Positions 5,639 through 5,951 of a stretch of 5,951 bases of DNA are shown here, piece after piece. Location: contig DAHVXO010000079.1 of assembly GCA_027356675.1 (NCBI GenBank), forward strand, positions 1 through 5,951, given 5' to 3'. The translations under genes were made by a program, and so were the position numbers. This DNA comes from Symbiobacteriaceae bacterium (lineage in GTDB: Bacteria; Bacillota_E; Symbiobacteriia; Symbiobacteriales; Symbiobacteriaceae). The notes under the pieces were generated by a model, which made no database searches, was not told the DNA's origin, and worked only from the letters and a program-made list of their open reading frames with translations. Every line of letters begins with the position of its first letter. The stretch's first letter is position 1.

Positions 5639-5746
5639 ATGTGGATGGCTGTGCGGATGGCCGGACGCCGTCGCCTTTAGCGCGCACGGCGCAGGCTTCT
5701 GGCCGGCGTCGCTGGCACTGGTGCCCTCCGTGGAGTTGTCTACGCC
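5639..5746. other. Spacer between convergent genes
   Basis: GC-rich spacer with no gene I can support. GACGCCG (5664-5670) and CGGCGTC (5704-5710) can pair, with short internal pairings (GCCT/AGGC). This could form a loose hairpin at the 3' end of the minus-strand gene, but no T-run follows on that strand. Confidence 0.35.
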
Positions 5747-5951
5747 TCACTTGGCCAGCCGCTGCGCCAGGTCCAGACACTGCGCAATGGCGCCCTCGCC
5801 GCCGGTGGGAACCTGCAGGTTCATCTGCAGGTGGGGCTGGTCCACCTTGAGTTCGACCCCTGTGAGACCCTTGATGCCGTAGGCGGTGGCCTCAGGCTTG
5901 CCAGGTGCCTTGGGTGGGCGGTTGAAGTCCGCATGGATCACCAACTGGTCC
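5747..5951 (-). CDS. Unrecognised protein, C-terminal part, cut by the right edge
   Basis: On the minus strand a frame runs from the window edge to TGA (complement of 5747-5749), about 68 residues. TTG at 5944 or GTG at 5941 could serve as starts. The codons before them (GAC CAG) are still open to the edge and no Shine-Dalgarno sequence is visible, so the gene probably continues outside the window. The visible part contains HADFNRPPKAPGKPEATAYG, then GIKGLTGVELKV, and ends in an amphipathic helix (EGAIAQCLDLAQRLAK). The regular hydrophobic spacing and the Gly/Pro pattern look like genuine protein, and the gene is convergent with the 176-aa gene. I recognise no family. Confidence 0.55.
   Translation of the reverse strand, partial: DQLVIHADFNRPPKAPGKPEATAYGIKGLTGVELKVDQPHLQMNLQVPTGGEGAIAQCLDLAQRLAK

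Noticed and set aside
4176..5780. 534-codon open frame on the minus strand
   Set aside because: It is antisense to the second ATPase and the 176-aa gene, with low-complexity Arg/Gln/Pro-rich translation and no motif. A shadow frame.
5635..5850. 71-codon plus-strand frame overlapping the right-hand minus-strand gene
   Set aside because: Its translation is rich in Arg, Pro, Trp and Gly with no motif, and it runs antisense to a more protein-like frame. The GTGA overlap with the mini-gene looks accidental.
1..5951. tRNA or rRNA genes, CRISPR arrays, insertion sequences or attachment sites
   Set aside because: I saw no cloverleaf-type sequence, no regularly spaced direct repeats, and no transposase or integrase reading frame.

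Overview
This is a GC-rich bacterial window, roughly 60% GC by eye. Nearly every gene has a strong GGAGG-type Shine-Dalgarno sequence, and several start at GTG or TTG (cstA at GTG 586, the small gene at TTG 2500, the last plus-strand gene at TTG 4968). The proteins and signals would fit a high-GC Firmicute-type lineage, Chloroflexota, Armatimonadota or a similar group. Nothing here fixes the taxon.

Layout: (1) 1-249 is the 3' end or whole of a small unrecognised gene, closed by the window's only classical terminator (hairpin plus T-run, 273-324). (2) 325-585 is a relatively AT-rich leader followed by cstA, a carbon-starvation-type peptide/pyruvate permease. Its best start is GTG 586 rather than the upstream ATG 490. 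(3) 2356-2499 is an intergenic region with a nested, perfectly paired RNA structure. (4) 2500-4862 is a tight three-gene operon. It encodes a 93-aa protein with one hydrophobic segment, then two tandem single-domain ArsA/Get3-family ATPases. The ATPase genes overlap by one base (TAATG). (5) After a hairpin-rich 105-bp spacer, 4968-5498 encodes an unrecognised 176-aa protein. It is followed by a perfect 11-bp hairpin, a possible mini-gene, and a convergent minus-strand gene cut by the right edge.

The main point of interest is the ATPase pair. The first paralogue keeps the P-loop, the switch I aspartate and the switch II Gly-His. The second keeps the P-loop and both lysines, but has Asn in place of the switch I catalytic Asp and has lost the switch II Pro-Thr-Gly-His. 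This pattern suggests an obligate heterodimer with one catalytic and one non-hydrolysing subunit. Neither protein has the As(III)-site cysteines of ArsA or the CxxC zinc motif of Get3, and no ars genes are in view, so arsenite extrusion is unlikely. The small hydrophobic protein encoded first in the operon is a candidate client or membrane adaptor, and the 176-aa protein may belong to the same system. These functional links are inference from gene order.
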